From Collinsella aerofaciens (GTDB lineage Bacteria > Actinomycetota > Coriobacteriia > Coriobacteriales > Coriobacteriaceae): 64,000 nucleotides of DNA. A program made the position numbers and the translations under genes. Below are positions 36,103-45,293 of this stretch, piece after piece (the first letter of the stretch is position 1; each line of letters begins with the position of its first letter). The notes under the pieces were generated by a model. That model ran no database searches and was not told the origin of the DNA. It saw only the letters and a list, made by a program, of their open reading frames with translations. The stretch lies in NCBI RefSeq assembly GCF_015554145.1, contig NZ_JADNHZ010000010.1, positions 26,245 to 90,244 on the forward strand, read 5' to 3'.

Positions 36103-36187
36103 AGGCGTATCGAATCAGAACATCGGAGGCGGACTGCACACCCATCGGCAGGCCGACCCCACAACAAGAAGGTTGGTGAGCGCATTC

Positions 36188-37693
36188 ATGGAGCGTGCAA
36201 GCGGCGTCCTCATGCCCGTCTCATCTCTGCCCGGACCATACGGAATCGGCGGCTTTGGCTGGAATGCCTACGACTTCGTCGATTTTCTCGCCTCGTGCAA
36301 ACAACATTACTGGCAGATTCTGCCCCTTACGACGACCAGCTATGGCGATTCGCCTTATCAGTCGTTCTCGGCCCGCGCAGGCAACCCCAACTTTATCGAC
36401 TTTGCCGAGCTTATCGAGGCAGGGTATCTGGAGCAGCGCGATATCGATGGCGTGTATCTGGGATCCGACCCCAGCAATGTCGACTACGGTGCTATCTTTG
36501 GCGGCCGCCGTCAGATTCTCGACCGCGCCGCCGAGCGCTTTGCTGCCGACAAGCCGGCCGATTTCGATGACTTTATCCAGGCCAACGAGGACTGGCTCAT
36601 CCCCTACTGTGAGTTCATGACCGTCAAAGAGGAGTGCGGTCTCAAGGCGTTTTGGGAGTGGCCCGCGGAGCTCCGCACCCGCGGCGAGGCTTCCGCCAAG
36701 GTCTGCGCCGACCATCCGGCGCGTATGCTCTACCACCAGATGACGCAGTACTTCTTCGATCGCCAGTGGAGCCGCCTCAAGGCCTATGCCAACGAGCGCG
36801 ACATTCTCATCATCGGCGACCTGCCCATCTATGTCTCGCGTGACTCCGTCGAGATGTGGGCGACACCTGAGCTCTTTAAGATCGACGCCGCCGGCAATCC
36901 CGTGAGCGTCGCCGGCACGCCGCCCGACCAGTTCTCGGCCACCGGCCAGTACTGGGGCAACCCCATCTACGACTGGGACGCCATGGAGGCCGACGGCTTC
37001 TCCTGGTGGGAGGGCCGCATTCGCGCCGCCCTCGACATGTACGACGTCATCCGCCTGGATCACTTCCGCGGCTTCGAGGCCTATTGGGAGGTGCCGTTCT
37101 CCTCGCCTGATTCGTCCTACGGTTCGTGGACGCAGGGTCCCGGCCTCAAGCTCTTCAAGACACTCGAGGAAAAGCTCGGCACGCTGCCCATCATCGCCGA
37201 GGACCTGGGCTTCCTCACCCCCGGCGTCATCGATATGCGCGACAACTCGGGCTTCCCCGGCATGAAGATCCTGCAGTTTGCCTTTGAGGGCACCAACTCG
37301 TACTACCTGCCGCACAACTGCATTGCCAACACCGTCGCCTACGTGGGCACTCACGACAACGAGACGGCACGCGGCTGGTTTGAAGGAACGGCTACCCCGC
37401 GTCAGCGCGAGCAGACAGCCCTGTACACCCATCAGCAGGCCGGCGAACCCATCGCCGACGCGCTCAACCGAACCATCGCAGCCAGCGTGAGCGACACGTG
37501 CGTCTACACCATGCAGGACCTGCTCAACTTGGGCAACGAGGCGCGCATCAACACCCCTGCCACGCTGGGCGGCAACTGGACCTGGCGCATGCTCGACGGC
37601 GCCATCACCCGCGAGCTCGAGCACAAACTCACCGACTGGACCGAGACCTACTTCCGCATCCCGTCGGAAGCCGAAATCGAGCTTCCTCAATAG
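36188..37693 (+). CDS. malQ: 4-alpha-glucanotransferase (amylomaltase)
   Basis: 501 residues from ATG 36188, with GGTGAG upstream. GH77 signatures: SPYQSFSARAGNPNFID, DLPIYVSRDSVEMWA, the nucleophile in VIRLDHFRGFEAYW, the acid/base in PIIAEDLGF, and THDNETARGW. It disproportionates maltodextrins so that glgP can act. It precedes glgP in one direction, with a terminator between. Confidence 0.96.
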   Translation: MERASGVLMPVSSLPGPYGIGGFGWNAYDFVDFLASCKQHYWQILPLTTTSYGDSPYQSFSARAGNPNFIDFAELIEAGYLEQRDIDGVYLGSDPSNVDYGAIFGGRRQILDRAAERFAADKPADFDDFIQANEDWLIPYCEFMTVKEECGLKAFWEWPAELRTRGEASAKVCADHPARMLYHQMTQYFFDRQWSRLKAYANERDILIIGDLPIYVSRDSVEMWATPELFKIDAAGNPVSVAGTPPDQFSATGQYWGNPIYDWDAMEADGFSWWEGRIRAALDMYDVIRLDHFRGFEAYWEVPFSSPDSSYGSWTQGPGLKLFKTLEEKLGTLPIIAEDLGFLTPGVIDMRDNSGFPGMKILQFAFEGTNSYYLPHNCIANTVAYVGTHDNETARGWFEGTATPRQREQTALYTHQQAGEPIADALNRTIAASVSDTCVYTMQDLLNLGNEARINTPATLGGNWTWRMLDGAITRELEHKLTDWTETYFRIPSEAEIELPQ

Positions 37694-37741
37694 GAGCTAC
37701 CGCGCCCGACCCCTCCCCACCGTGCGGACGCGCTTGCTTTT

Positions 37742-37784
37742 CCCGCGCGAGGCCACCCCAATCCCCTCGCGCGGGCTTCTTTTG
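37742..37784 (+). terminator. Intrinsic terminator between malQ and glgP
   Basis: An 11-bp stem CCCGCGCGAGG / CCTCGCGCGGG followed by CTTCTTTTG, 40 bases before the glgP start. It may lower read-through into glgP. Confidence 0.75.
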
Positions 37785-37822
37785 AATATCTGACATGTCG
37801 TCAACTCACCACAGGAGGAAAC

Positions 37823-40090
37823 ATGCCCCGTATCAATCTTGCTGATCTTGCCGAGCAGTCTTTTGGCACCTCGCTCGAGCAGCTCGACGACCGTCGCATT
37901 TACAAGCTGCTGGTCAAACTCGTGCAGGAGCGCTCCGCCACCTGCCCGCTCAACAACGGCAAGAAAAAGCTCTATTACATCTCTGCTGAATTTTTGATTG
38001 GCAAGCTGCTGATCAACAACATGATCGACCTCGGTATCTATGGCGAGGTTAAGGACCAGCTCACCGCCGCGGGCCACGACCTCAACAAGATTGAGGAGTT
38101 TGAGGTCGAGCCCTCGCTCGGCAACGGCGGCCTGGGTCGCCTGGCCGCGTGCTTCCTGGATTCCATCGCCACGCTGGGCCTGACCGGCGACGGTGTGGGC
38201 CTCAACTACCACTACGGTCTGTTCCGTCAGCGCTTTGTCGACAATCAGCAGAAGGCCGTCCCCGACGAGTGGCTCGGCGAGCAGGATATCCTGATCGATG
38301 ATGACCGCTCCTACACCGTCGAGTTTGGTGATTTTGCCGTCACCTCCAAGCTCGTCAACATCGATGTGCCCGGTTACGGCCAGCCCACCAAGAACCGCCT
38401 GCGCTTGTTCGACCTGGCAAGCGTTGACGACGGCCTGGTCCCCGGTAGCTCCATCGACTTCGACAAGACCCAGATCGCCAAGAACCTCACCCTGTTCCTC
38501 TACCCGGATGATTCCGACGAGCAGGGCCGCCTGCTTCGCATCTACCAGGAGTACTTCATGGTGAGCAACGCCGCCCAGCTCCTGATCGACGAGGCCGTCG
38601 AGCGCGGCAGCAACCTGCACGACCTGGCCGATTACGCCGTGGTCCAAATCAACGACACGCACCCCACCATGGTCATTCCCGAGCTCATCCGCCTGCTCAC
38701 CACCGAGCACGGCATCGAGTTTGATGAGGCCGTTACCATCGTGCGCTCCATGGTCGCCTACACCAACCATACGATTCTTGCCGAGGCGCTCGAGAAGTGG
38801 CCGCTCGCCAGCCTGCAGAAGGTCTCGCCCGCCATCGCCGACATCATCGTCAAGCTCGACGAGGTCGCCAAGGCCGAGCACGATGACCCGCGCGTCGCCA
38901 TCATCGATGAGCACGACACCGTCCACATGGCCCACATGGACATTCACTTTGGCTTCTCCATCAACGGCGTCGCCGCGCTCCACACCAAGATCTTGGAGGA
39001 CACCGAGCTTCATCCGTTCTACGAGATTTATCCCGAGAAGTTCTCCAACAAGACCAACGGCATCACCTTCCGCCGCTGGATTCATGGCGCCAACCCCGCG
39101 CTCGCCAACCTGCTCGACGATGTGATCGGCACCGATTGGCGCAGCACCGGCGACCTGAGCAAGCTCGCCGAGTTCGCCGACGACAAGGATGTTCTTGAGC
39201 GCCTGGCCGCCACCAAGGTCGAGGCCAAGGCCATCATGCGCCAGTTCATGGCGCTCGAGCAGGGCGTGACCATTCCCTCCAACGCCATCATCGATGTTCA
39301 GGTCAAGCGTATCCACGAGTACAAGCGCCAGCAGATGCTCGCGCTCTACATCATTTGGAAGTACCTCGACATCAAGAACGGTAACAGACCTAAGCACCCC
39401 GTCACCATCATCTTTGGCGGCAAGGCGGCACCTGCCTATACCATCGCTCAGGACATCATCCACCTGATCCTGACGCTGTCGCAGTGGATTGCAAACGATC
39501 CCGACGTGGCTCCCTACCTGCAGGTTGTCATGATCGAGAACTACAACGTCACTGCTGCCGAGCGCGTGATCCCCGCCGCTGACATCTCCGAGCAGATCAG
39601 CCTGGCCTCCAAGGAGGCGAGCGGCACCTCCAACATGAAGTTCATGCTCAACGGTGCCCTGACCCTGTGCACGCTCGACGGTGCCAACGTGGAGATTGCC
39701 GAGCTCGTGGGCGACGAGAACATCTATACCTTTGGCGCCTCATCCAAGCAGGTCGAGCAGCTCTACGCCGACGGCACCTACAACGCCGGTGCGCTCTACC
39801 GCAAGCCCGGCATCAAGCTGCTGGTGGACTTCATCACCAACCCCGCCTTTATGGCGACCGGCAACGCCGAGCGTCTGCAGCGCCTGCACGACGACATCAA
39901 GGGCAAGGACTGGTTTATGGCCCTGCTCGACATAGAGGAGTACATCCAGACCAAGGAGCGCGTGCTAGCAGACTACGAGGATCAGGACGCTTGGATGCGC
40001 AAGGCGCTGATCAACATCGCCAATGCCGGCACCTTCTCGTCCGACCGCACGATCTCCCAGTACAACGACGAGATCTGGCACCTGGGCTAA
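37823..40090 (+). CDS. glgP: Glycogen/maltodextrin phosphorylase
   Basis: 755 residues, GT35. It has EPSLGNGGLGRLAACFLDS near the N-terminus, the QINDTHPTMVIPEL and KTNGITFRRWI blocks, GGKAAPAYTIAQDII, and the PLP-lysine signature EASGTSNMKFMLNGALTLC. It releases glucose-1-phosphate from alpha-1,4-glucans. CAGGAGG precedes the ATG. It works with MalQ and the maltose-type transporter nearby. Confidence 0.97.
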   Translation: MPRINLADLAEQSFGTSLEQLDDRRIYKLLVKLVQERSATCPLNNGKKKLYYISAEFLIGKLLINNMIDLGIYGEVKDQLTAAGHDLNKIEEFEVEPSLGNGGLGRLAACFLDSIATLGLTGDGVGLNYHYGLFRQRFVDNQQKAVPDEWLGEQDILIDDDRSYTVEFGDFAVTSKLVNIDVPGYGQPTKNRLRLFDLASVDDGLVPGSSIDFDKTQIAKNLTLFLYPDDSDEQGRLLRIYQEYFMVSNAAQLLIDEAVERGSNLHDLADYAVVQINDTHPTMVIPELIRLLTTEHGIEFDEAVTIVRSMVAYTNHTILAEALEKWPLASLQKVSPAIADIIVKLDEVAKAEHDDPRVAIIDEHDTVHMAHMDIHFGFSINGVAALHTKILEDTELHPFYEIYPEKFSNKTNGITFRRWIHGANPALANLLDDVIGTDWRSTGDLSKLAEFADDKDVLERLAATKVEAKAIMRQFMALEQGVTIPSNAIIDVQVKRIHEYKRQQMLALYIIWKYLDIKNGNRPKHPVTIIFGGKAAPAYTIAQDIIHLILTLSQWIANDPDVAPYLQVVMIENYNVTAAERVIPAADISEQISLASKEASGTSNMKFMLNGALTLCTLDGANVEIAELVGDENIYTFGASSKQVEQLYADGTYNAGALYRKPGIKLLVDFITNPAFMATGNAERLQRLHDDIKGKDWFMALLDIEEYIQTKERVLADYEDQDAWMRKALINIANAGTFSSDRTISQYNDEIWHLG

Positions 40091-40117
40091 TTCGCTTCCC
40101 TTACCCATCCTCTTGAG

Positions 40118-40149
40118 AAACGGAGTCGTGGCAGCACGGCTCCGTTTTT
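40118..40149 (+). terminator. Intrinsic terminator of glgP
   Basis: Stem AAACGGAG-CGTG / CACG-CTCCGTTT ending in TTTTTA, about 30 bases past the stop. Confidence 0.85.
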
Positions 40150-40189
40150 ATGCCCGTGTGTTGCCCCACGGCCCGCCTCTTCCAAACAC

Positions 40190-40485
40190 TCTCAATCTGT
40201 AACAAATAACCGCCGGAATCGGGTCTAACTGTTACAGGATGAGACAAACGGATAAGCCAGCTAAAAACAATCTTTATCTGTAACAGTCAGCCGCCAAAAA
40301 CCGCCCTTCATGCTATGGATTGAGACAGTTCGAAAAAACGAAAAGTTTCATCTCAATCTGTAACATCTAGGCCCCATTCGACCCTCCAATTGTTATGGAT
40401 TGAGACAGAAGGGCAGACGGCTCAGCAATGTCTCAATCTGTAACACCTAGACCGACTTTGGCCCTCATCCTGTTACAGATTGAGA
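40190..40485. repeat. Array of alternating-orientation 15-nt repeats (BIME-like)
   Basis: Four units with a period of 80-81 bases. Each has TCTCAATCTGTAACA or a variant, a 25-base gap, then the inverse TGTTACAGATTGAGA or a variant. Left arms start at 40190, 40271, 40351 and 40431; right arms at 40230, 40311, 40391 and 40471. The gaps between units are 25-26 bases. It fills the space between the convergent glgP and msmK genes. Confidence 0.92.
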
Positions 40486-40512
40486 CAGTCCGCCAGACAG
40501 CCCCGGCACAAA

Positions 40513-40552
40513 GAAAGGCTCCCCTCTCGCCCAGTGGACGGGAGAGGAGCCT
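40513..40552 (-). terminator. Terminator of the ABC transporter operon
   Basis: On the minus strand, AAGGCTCCTCTCCCG pairs with GCGAGAGGGGAGCCTT, followed by TCTTTG. It lies about 70 bases past the msmK stop. Confidence 0.75.
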
Positions 40553-40621
40553 TATATGTGACCGCGGCAAAAGGATGGCAATACCGCAGTCGCCCAAAGG
40601 GAGGGCCTGGATGCACCGGGC

Positions 40622-41821
40622 CTAGATAAGGTTCTTGCCAGACACCTTATCGAAGAGATGGGTCGCGTTCTTCTCGAACTTGAACCAGATGGAATCGCCC
40701 GCCTTGAGCGCACCCTTGGCTTCAAGGTCGACAACGGGAATGATCAGGACGAACTGGCCATCGGGAGCGGTCACGTGGACATGCTCGGTCGAACCCATGA
40801 GCTCGGTCACCTCGACGGTACCCTGGAGCGCGCCCTCCTCGCCCTTGTCGGCAAGCAGAATCTGCTCGGGGCGCACGCCGGCCGTGATCTCCTTCACGTC
40901 GCCGCCATCCCAGTTGAGAGCAAGCTGAGCGCAGGTCTCGGGGGCGAGCGCCACGTTCATATCCTCGGTCTTGACGGTGAAGCCGTTGCCCGAGCGCACC
41001 AGCTGGGCATCGAAAAAGTTCATCTGCGGCACGCCGATAAAGCCGGCGACGAAGATGTTCGCGGGATGGTTGAAGACCTCCTGCGGGGTGGCGATCTGCT
41101 GGACGACGCCGTCCTTCATGACCACGATGCGATCGCCAAGGGTCATGGCCTCGGTCTGGTCGTGGGTAACGTAGATGAACGTACCCTTGATCTCGTGGCG
41201 CAGCTTGATAAGCTCGGCACGCATCTGGTTACGAAGCTTGGCGTCCAAGTTAGACAGCGGCTCGTCCATCAGGAAGACCTTAGGGTCACGCACGATGGCG
41301 CGGCCGATGGCGACGCGCTGACGCTGACCGCCAGAGAGTGCCTTGGGCTTGCGGTCGAGGTACTCGGTGATACCCAGGATCTCGGCAGCGGAGCGAACCT
41401 TGCGGTCGATCTCGTCTTTGGGGACCTTCTTGAGCTCGAGCGTAAACGCCATGTTCTCGTACACCGTCATGTTGGGGTACAGAGCGTAGCTCTGGAACAC
41501 CATGGCGATGTCGCGGTCCTTGGGTGCCACGTCGTTGACGCGCTTGCCGTCGATGAGCACGTCACCCGAGGTGATGTCCTCCAGGCCGGCGACCATGCGC
41601 ATCGTCGTGGACTTACCGCAGCCAGATGGGCCAACGAGGACGATGAACTCCTGGTCGTGAACGGTGAGGTTGAAGTCCTCTACAGCGAGCACACCGTCCT
41701 CGGTAACCTTGAGGTTGTGCTTCTTCTCCTCGGTCTTCTTCTTTTTGCCAAAGAAGCCCTTCTTTTTTGACTCGTTGTTGGGATACACCTTCTGAACATG
41801 TTTGAGAACAATCTCGGCCAT
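40622..41821 (-). CDS. msmK: Sugar ABC transporter ATP-binding protein (MalK/MsmK/UgpC type)
   Basis: 399 residues. Walker A GPSGCGKST, Q loop VFQSYALYPNMTVYENM, signature LSGGQRQRVAIGRA, Walker B VFLMDEPLSNLD and switch THDQTEAM; the C-terminal TOBE/OB domain is present. A Lys-rich insertion (about residues 15-40, ESKKKGFFGKKKKTEEKK) interrupts the first beta-sheet, which is unusual. It powers the MalF/MalG-type permease encoded upstream. Confidence 0.95.
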   Translation of the reverse strand: MAEIVLKHVQKVYPNNESKKKGFFGKKKKTEEKKHNLKVTEDGVLAVEDFNLTVHDQEFIVLVGPSGCGKSTTMRMVAGLEDITSGDVLIDGKRVNDVAPKDRDIAMVFQSYALYPNMTVYENMAFTLELKKVPKDEIDRKVRSAAEILGITEYLDRKPKALSGGQRQRVAIGRAIVRDPKVFLMDEPLSNLDAKLRNQMRAELIKLRHEIKGTFIYVTHDQTEAMTLGDRIVVMKDGVVQQIATPQEVFNHPANIFVAGFIGVPQMNFFDAQLVRSGNGFTVKTEDMNVALAPETCAQLALNWDGGDVKEITAGVRPEQILLADKGEEGALQGTVEVTELMGSTEHVHVTAPDGQFVLIIPVVDLEAKGALKAGDSIWFKFEKNATHLFDKVSGKNLI

Positions 41822-41839
41822 GTCTTTACCTTTCGATAT

Positions 41840-41864
41840 GCGGCGCCACGCTGAGGGGCGCCGC
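41840..41864 (-). other. Intercistronic hairpin between malG and msmK
   Basis: An 8-bp GC-only stem GCGGCGCC / GGCGCCGC. There is no U-tract; it probably modulates mRNA stability or expression ratio. Confidence 0.5.
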
Positions 41865-41889
41865 AGAAACTTGCAAAACAGTTACGGCA

Positions 41890-42729
41890 TCAGCCCTTGA
41901 CGGCACCTGCCACCACACCGTCGATGATGTACTTCTGGCAGAAGATGTACATGATGACGATGGGGATAACGACCATCATGATGCAGGCCATCATGGGGCC
42001 GAGCTCGACGTGGCCATAGCCGCCGCGGAAGTACTGGATCAAAATAGGAATGGTCTTGTACTTGGTGGAGTCGAGCGTAAGGTAGGGCAGCAGGTAGTCG
42101 TTCCAGACCCACATGGTCTCGAGAATGCCGACCGAAAGATAGGTGGGCTTCATGATGGGAAGGACGATCTTAAAGAACACCTGGACCGGGTTGCAGCCGT
42201 CGATCATGGCCGCCTCCTCGATCTCGAGCGGGATGTTCTTTACAAAGCCGGCGAACATAAAGACTGCCAGGCCTGCGCCAAAGCCCAGATAGATAAAGCA
42301 GATGTTGAACGGCGTATTAAAGCCGATGCGGTCCGCCAAATTGGACAGCGTGAACATGAGCATCTGGAACGGTACGACCATCGAGAAGACGAACAGGTAA
42401 TAGAAGAAGTTCGAGATCTTGCTGTTGACGCGCACCACGTACCAAGCGCACATGGAGCAGCACACCAAGATCAGCACGACCGACGTGACCGTGATGATGA
42501 GCGAGTACATAAATGCTGAGGCAAAGCCCTGCTCGTTCAGAGCGTGCACGTAGTTTGCAAGGCCGTTGAACGACTCGGGCGTGAGCAGGTCGAACGCCGT
42601 GGTGGTGCTGATTGCGGTCGCTTTCTTAAAGGAATTGAGCGCAATCATAAACACGGGGTAGATCCATGCGAGCGACAGGATCGTAAAGAAAATCGAGAGC
42701 GCGCGGTTGATAGCCTTATCGCGTTTCAT
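41890..42729 (-). CDS. Carbohydrate ABC transporter permease (MalG-like)
   Basis: 279 residues, six membrane segments. The EAA loop that contacts the ATPase reads EIEEAAMIDGCNPVQVFFKI. The N-terminus (IYPVFMIALNSFK) and C-terminus are typical of the MalG/AraQ class. Its ATG overlaps the malF stop as TAATG. Confidence 0.93.
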   Translation of the reverse strand: MKRDKAINRALSIFFTILSLAWIYPVFMIALNSFKKATAISTTTAFDLLTPESFNGLANYVHALNEQGFASAFMYSLIITVTSVVLILVCCSMCAWYVVRVNSKISNFFYYLFVFSMVVPFQMLMFTLSNLADRIGFNTPFNICFIYLGFGAGLAVFMFAGFVKNIPLEIEEAAMIDGCNPVQVFFKIVLPIMKPTYLSVGILETMWVWNDYLLPYLTLDSTKYKTIPILIQYFRGGYGHVELGPMMACIMMVVIPIVIMYIFCQKYIIDGVVAGAVKG

Positions 42730-43583
42730 TACTGCTGCACCTCCTTGGACCTCGTGGCCTTAAGCTGGATCATGGAAATAGCGACAACCAGAATGCAGAA
42801 GATGACTGCCTTGGCCTGGCCAATGCCCTGCCATGCGATGCCGGCACGCGAATAGAACGTGTTGTAGATGTTCAGGGCGAGCATCTCGGTGGAGTGCGCG
42901 GGGGCGCCACCGGTAAGGGCGAGGTTCTGGTCGAACAGCTTAAAGCCGTTGGTGATGGACAGGAACAGGCAGATGGTGATCGTCGGCATCAGGTTGGGGA
43001 TCTTAACCTTCCAGAACGTCTGCCATGCCGTGGCACCGTCAACCTTGGCGGCCTCGATGTAATCGGACGGAATGGACTGCAGACCGGCGATGTAGATGAT
43101 CATCATGTAGCCGACCTGCTGCCACAGGGTCAGGATGATAAGGCCCCAGAAGCCAGCAGCAGAGTTAAGGGCAATGAGCTGGGCGCCCACGTTGGAGAGC
43201 AGGCAGTTGATCAGAATCTGCCAAATGTAGCCCAGCACGATGCCGCCGATCAGGTTAGGCATAAAGAAAATCGTACGGAAGATGTTGGTGCCCTTGAGCG
43301 CCTTGCGAGTGAGCGCCTGCGCAATGGCCAGCGCGATCACGTTGATGAGCACCGTCGACAGGAAGGCAAACGCCACGGTAAAGAAGAACGACGTGGAGAA
43401 CTGCGGATTGGACAGCGCGCGCACGTAGTTCTCGATACCGACAAAGTGCGCGTTATTGATGGTAATAAACTGGCAGAACGAGAGATAGAAACCCTGGATA
43501 AAGGGAATCACGAACCCGATCATAAACGCCAGGCACGTGGGCAGCATAAAGAGCGGCCACCAGCGCTTGAGTGCTTTGCCCAT
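42729..43583 (-). CDS. Carbohydrate ABC transporter permease (MalF/UgpA-like)
   Basis: 284 residues with six membrane segments and the EAA loop YIEAAKVDGATAWQTFWKVK. The first segment is LPTCLAFMIGFVIPFIQGFY. It lacks the long periplasmic loop of enteric MalF, as is usual in Gram-positive homologues. It forms the channel with the MalG-like partner. Confidence 0.93.
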   Translation of the reverse strand: MGKALKRWWPLFMLPTCLAFMIGFVIPFIQGFYLSFCQFITINNAHFVGIENYVRALSNPQFSTSFFFTVAFAFLSTVLINVIALAIAQALTRKALKGTNIFRTIFFMPNLIGGIVLGYIWQILINCLLSNVGAQLIALNSAAGFWGLIILTLWQQVGYMMIIYIAGLQSIPSDYIEAAKVDGATAWQTFWKVKIPNLMPTITICLFLSITNGFKLFDQNLALTGGAPAHSTEMLALNIYNTFYSRAGIAWQGIGQAKAVIFCILVVAISMIQLKATRSKEVQQ

Positions 43584-43603
43584 AGAAGGGTCCTTTCAAT
43601 ATG

Positions 43604-43639
43604 CAGGGGGCGGGCAAACCTACGTCTGCCCGCCCCCTG
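43604..43639 (-). other. Intercistronic hairpin after the binding-protein gene
   Basis: A perfect 13-bp stem CAGGGGGCGGGCA / TGCCCGCCCCCTG between the binding protein and malF. Such hairpins often allow more binding protein than permease to be made. Confidence 0.6.
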
Positions 43640-43670
43640 TCGCTAATCAGATAGCTTGGGCAGCAACTGC

Positions 43671-44987
43671 TTACTCGGAAGCAGCCTTCTCGGTCTTCCA
43701 GCCATCGACGAAGGCGTTCTTGACGCCGTCCCACTTGGTGTTGTCGGCAGCATAAGCGATGAGAGCCTGCTTGAGGTTCTTCTTCCACTCCTCGGAGGGG
43801 ATGTAAACGAAGTCCCAAGCGACGGTCTTCTTGCCGTCCTTGGCCATAGCAACGGCCTGCTGAGAGAAGACGTTGGTGGTCTCCTTAGCGCTCTTGAACG
43901 GGGCGGTCAGACCCATCTTGTCAGCGATGATGCTGGTGGCGGTGTCAGAAGTGACGCACCAATACATGAAGTCCTCGGTGGCCTTCTGGGCATCCTCGGA
44001 AGCCTGGGAGCTGACGCACCAGTAGTTCTCGCCGCCGGAGCACAGGCCCTGGTTCTCCTCGCCGTCGACGCCGATGTAGATCGGCAGCATGCCGAGCTGG
44101 TCGTCGGTCATACCGGCCTTGGTGAGGTCGGCGTAGGCCCAAGAGCCGTTCTGATAGAAGACGGCCTTGCCGGTTGCGAACTCGTTGGTGGCGTCGTCAC
44201 CGGTCTTGGAGGCGAGCTGCGAAGGATCGCAGGTGGAGTCGGTGATGTACAGGTCGAAGATCTGCTTAAAGTTGTCGAGATACTCGCCCTTGATCTCGTC
44301 GTCCTCCTGATTGTGCTCCTTCTCGAACTCGTAGTAGAGCGGGAGGTTGGCGAGGTGCGTGGTGTAGCGCCAGCTGGAAGAGTCATCCATACCGGCGGAA
44401 GTGAAGGCACCGTCAACGCCGAGCTCGTCCTTGCGGGCCTGGATGTCATCGGCGCAAGCCTTCAGCTTGTCGAAGGAGTTGATGTCCTCGGCCTTGTAGC
44501 CGGCCTTCTCGAGGAGCTCCTTGTTGTAAATGATGCCGTAGCTCTCCTGAACCCAGTCGATACCCAGATCCTTGCCGTCGGACTGCAGCGCCAGGGAGTC
44601 GTCGATGAGCTCGCCGCGGAGCTTGGTGTCGGAAAGATCGGCGCAGTAGTCCTTCCAGTTCTTAAGGCCGGTGGGGCCGTTGACCTGGAACAGCGTCGGA
44701 GCGGAGCTCTTGGACATCTCGGACTTGAGCTTCTCCTCGTAGGTGTTGGAGGCGGCGGTCACGATCTTGACCTCGACGCCCTTCTCCTTCTTGTACGCCT
44801 TGGCGATCTCCTTCCACTCCTTGTCGACCTCGGGCTTGAACTGGAGGAAGTAGACCTCGGCAGCGTCACCAGAAGCAGAGGAGCCAGAGCCGGCAGAACC
44901 ACCGCAGCCCACGAGGCCCAGACCAAGAACCGCAGCCGCGGAACCAGCAAAGCCCAGGAACTGCCTTCTGCTCATTTCGTTCTTCAT
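43671..44987 (-). CDS. Extracellular sugar-binding lipoprotein of ABC transporter
   Basis: 438 residues from ATG 44987, with AAAGGGTGG upstream. The signal has SRRQFLGFAGSA, a hydrophobic core and the lipobox LVGC at about residue 28, so the mature protein is lipid-anchored. The family-1 solute-binding fold includes NEFATGKAVFYQNGSWAYAD. With the GntR/TreR-like regulator and malQ-glgP nearby, an alpha-glucoside or maltodextrin ligand is likely. Confidence 0.92.
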   Translation of the reverse strand: MKNEMSRRQFLGFAGSAAAVLGLGLVGCGGSAGSGSSASGDAAEVYFLQFKPEVDKEWKEIAKAYKKEKGVEVKIVTAASNTYEEKLKSEMSKSSAPTLFQVNGPTGLKNWKDYCADLSDTKLRGELIDDSLALQSDGKDLGIDWVQESYGIIYNKELLEKAGYKAEDINSFDKLKACADDIQARKDELGVDGAFTSAGMDDSSSWRYTTHLANLPLYYEFEKEHNQEDDEIKGEYLDNFKQIFDLYITDSTCDPSQLASKTGDDATNEFATGKAVFYQNGSWAYADLTKAGMTDDQLGMLPIYIGVDGEENQGLCSGGENYWCVSSQASEDAQKATEDFMYWCVTSDTATSIIADKMGLTAPFKSAKETTNVFSQQAVAMAKDGKKTVAWDFVYIPSEEWKKNLKQALIAYAADNTKWDGVKNAFVDGWKTEKAASE

Positions 44988-45069
44988 TACAATCCACCCT
45001 TTCACACCGTGGCGGCACCCTTTGCCGCCGCCTTCGGAGATTGGCTCGGGGACTTTGCCCCTTTTGCTG

Positions 45070-45169
45070 ACTTGTACAATACGCTATTTGGCTAGTTGTT
45101 TGAACAAGTATTACTAGAGCGGTAGAAAAACTTCGGTGAACGGTAATTTCAACTTGATACTTGACAAGT
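45070..45169 (-). promoter_or_regulatory. Operator cluster upstream of the ABC operon
   Basis: The near-palindrome ACTTGACAAGT (45159-45169), GTTGTTTGAAC (45095-45105, overlapped by GAACAAGT) and ACTTGTACAAT (45070-45080) lie in the 200 bases before the binding-protein gene. They resemble GntR/TreR half-sites; the middle one matches the sites before malQ and the PTS gene. Confidence 0.5.
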
Positions 45170-45200
45170 TTTGTATAAACAATTATTTGTTATCGAATGC

Positions 45201-45255
45201 AGAGAAAACGCCCGGTCAAGCCGATGCATCGTCGGTTTGACCGGGCGTTTTCTCT
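45201..45255. terminator. Strong bidirectional terminator hairpin
   Basis: 24-bp arms 45201-45224 and 45232-45255, with the core AACGCCCGGTCAA and a single G-T mismatch. A run of A on one side and T on the other fits termination of the GntR gene (minus). Confidence 0.85.
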
Positions 45256-45293
45256 TTGAGGGCATGAGTCTCGTCAGGCTGCGAGCTAGCCGG

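Noticed and set aside
40190..40485. CRISPR array
   Set aside because: Repeats are only 15-17 nt, alternate in orientation, and the gaps are related to each other rather than unique; no cas gene is nearby.
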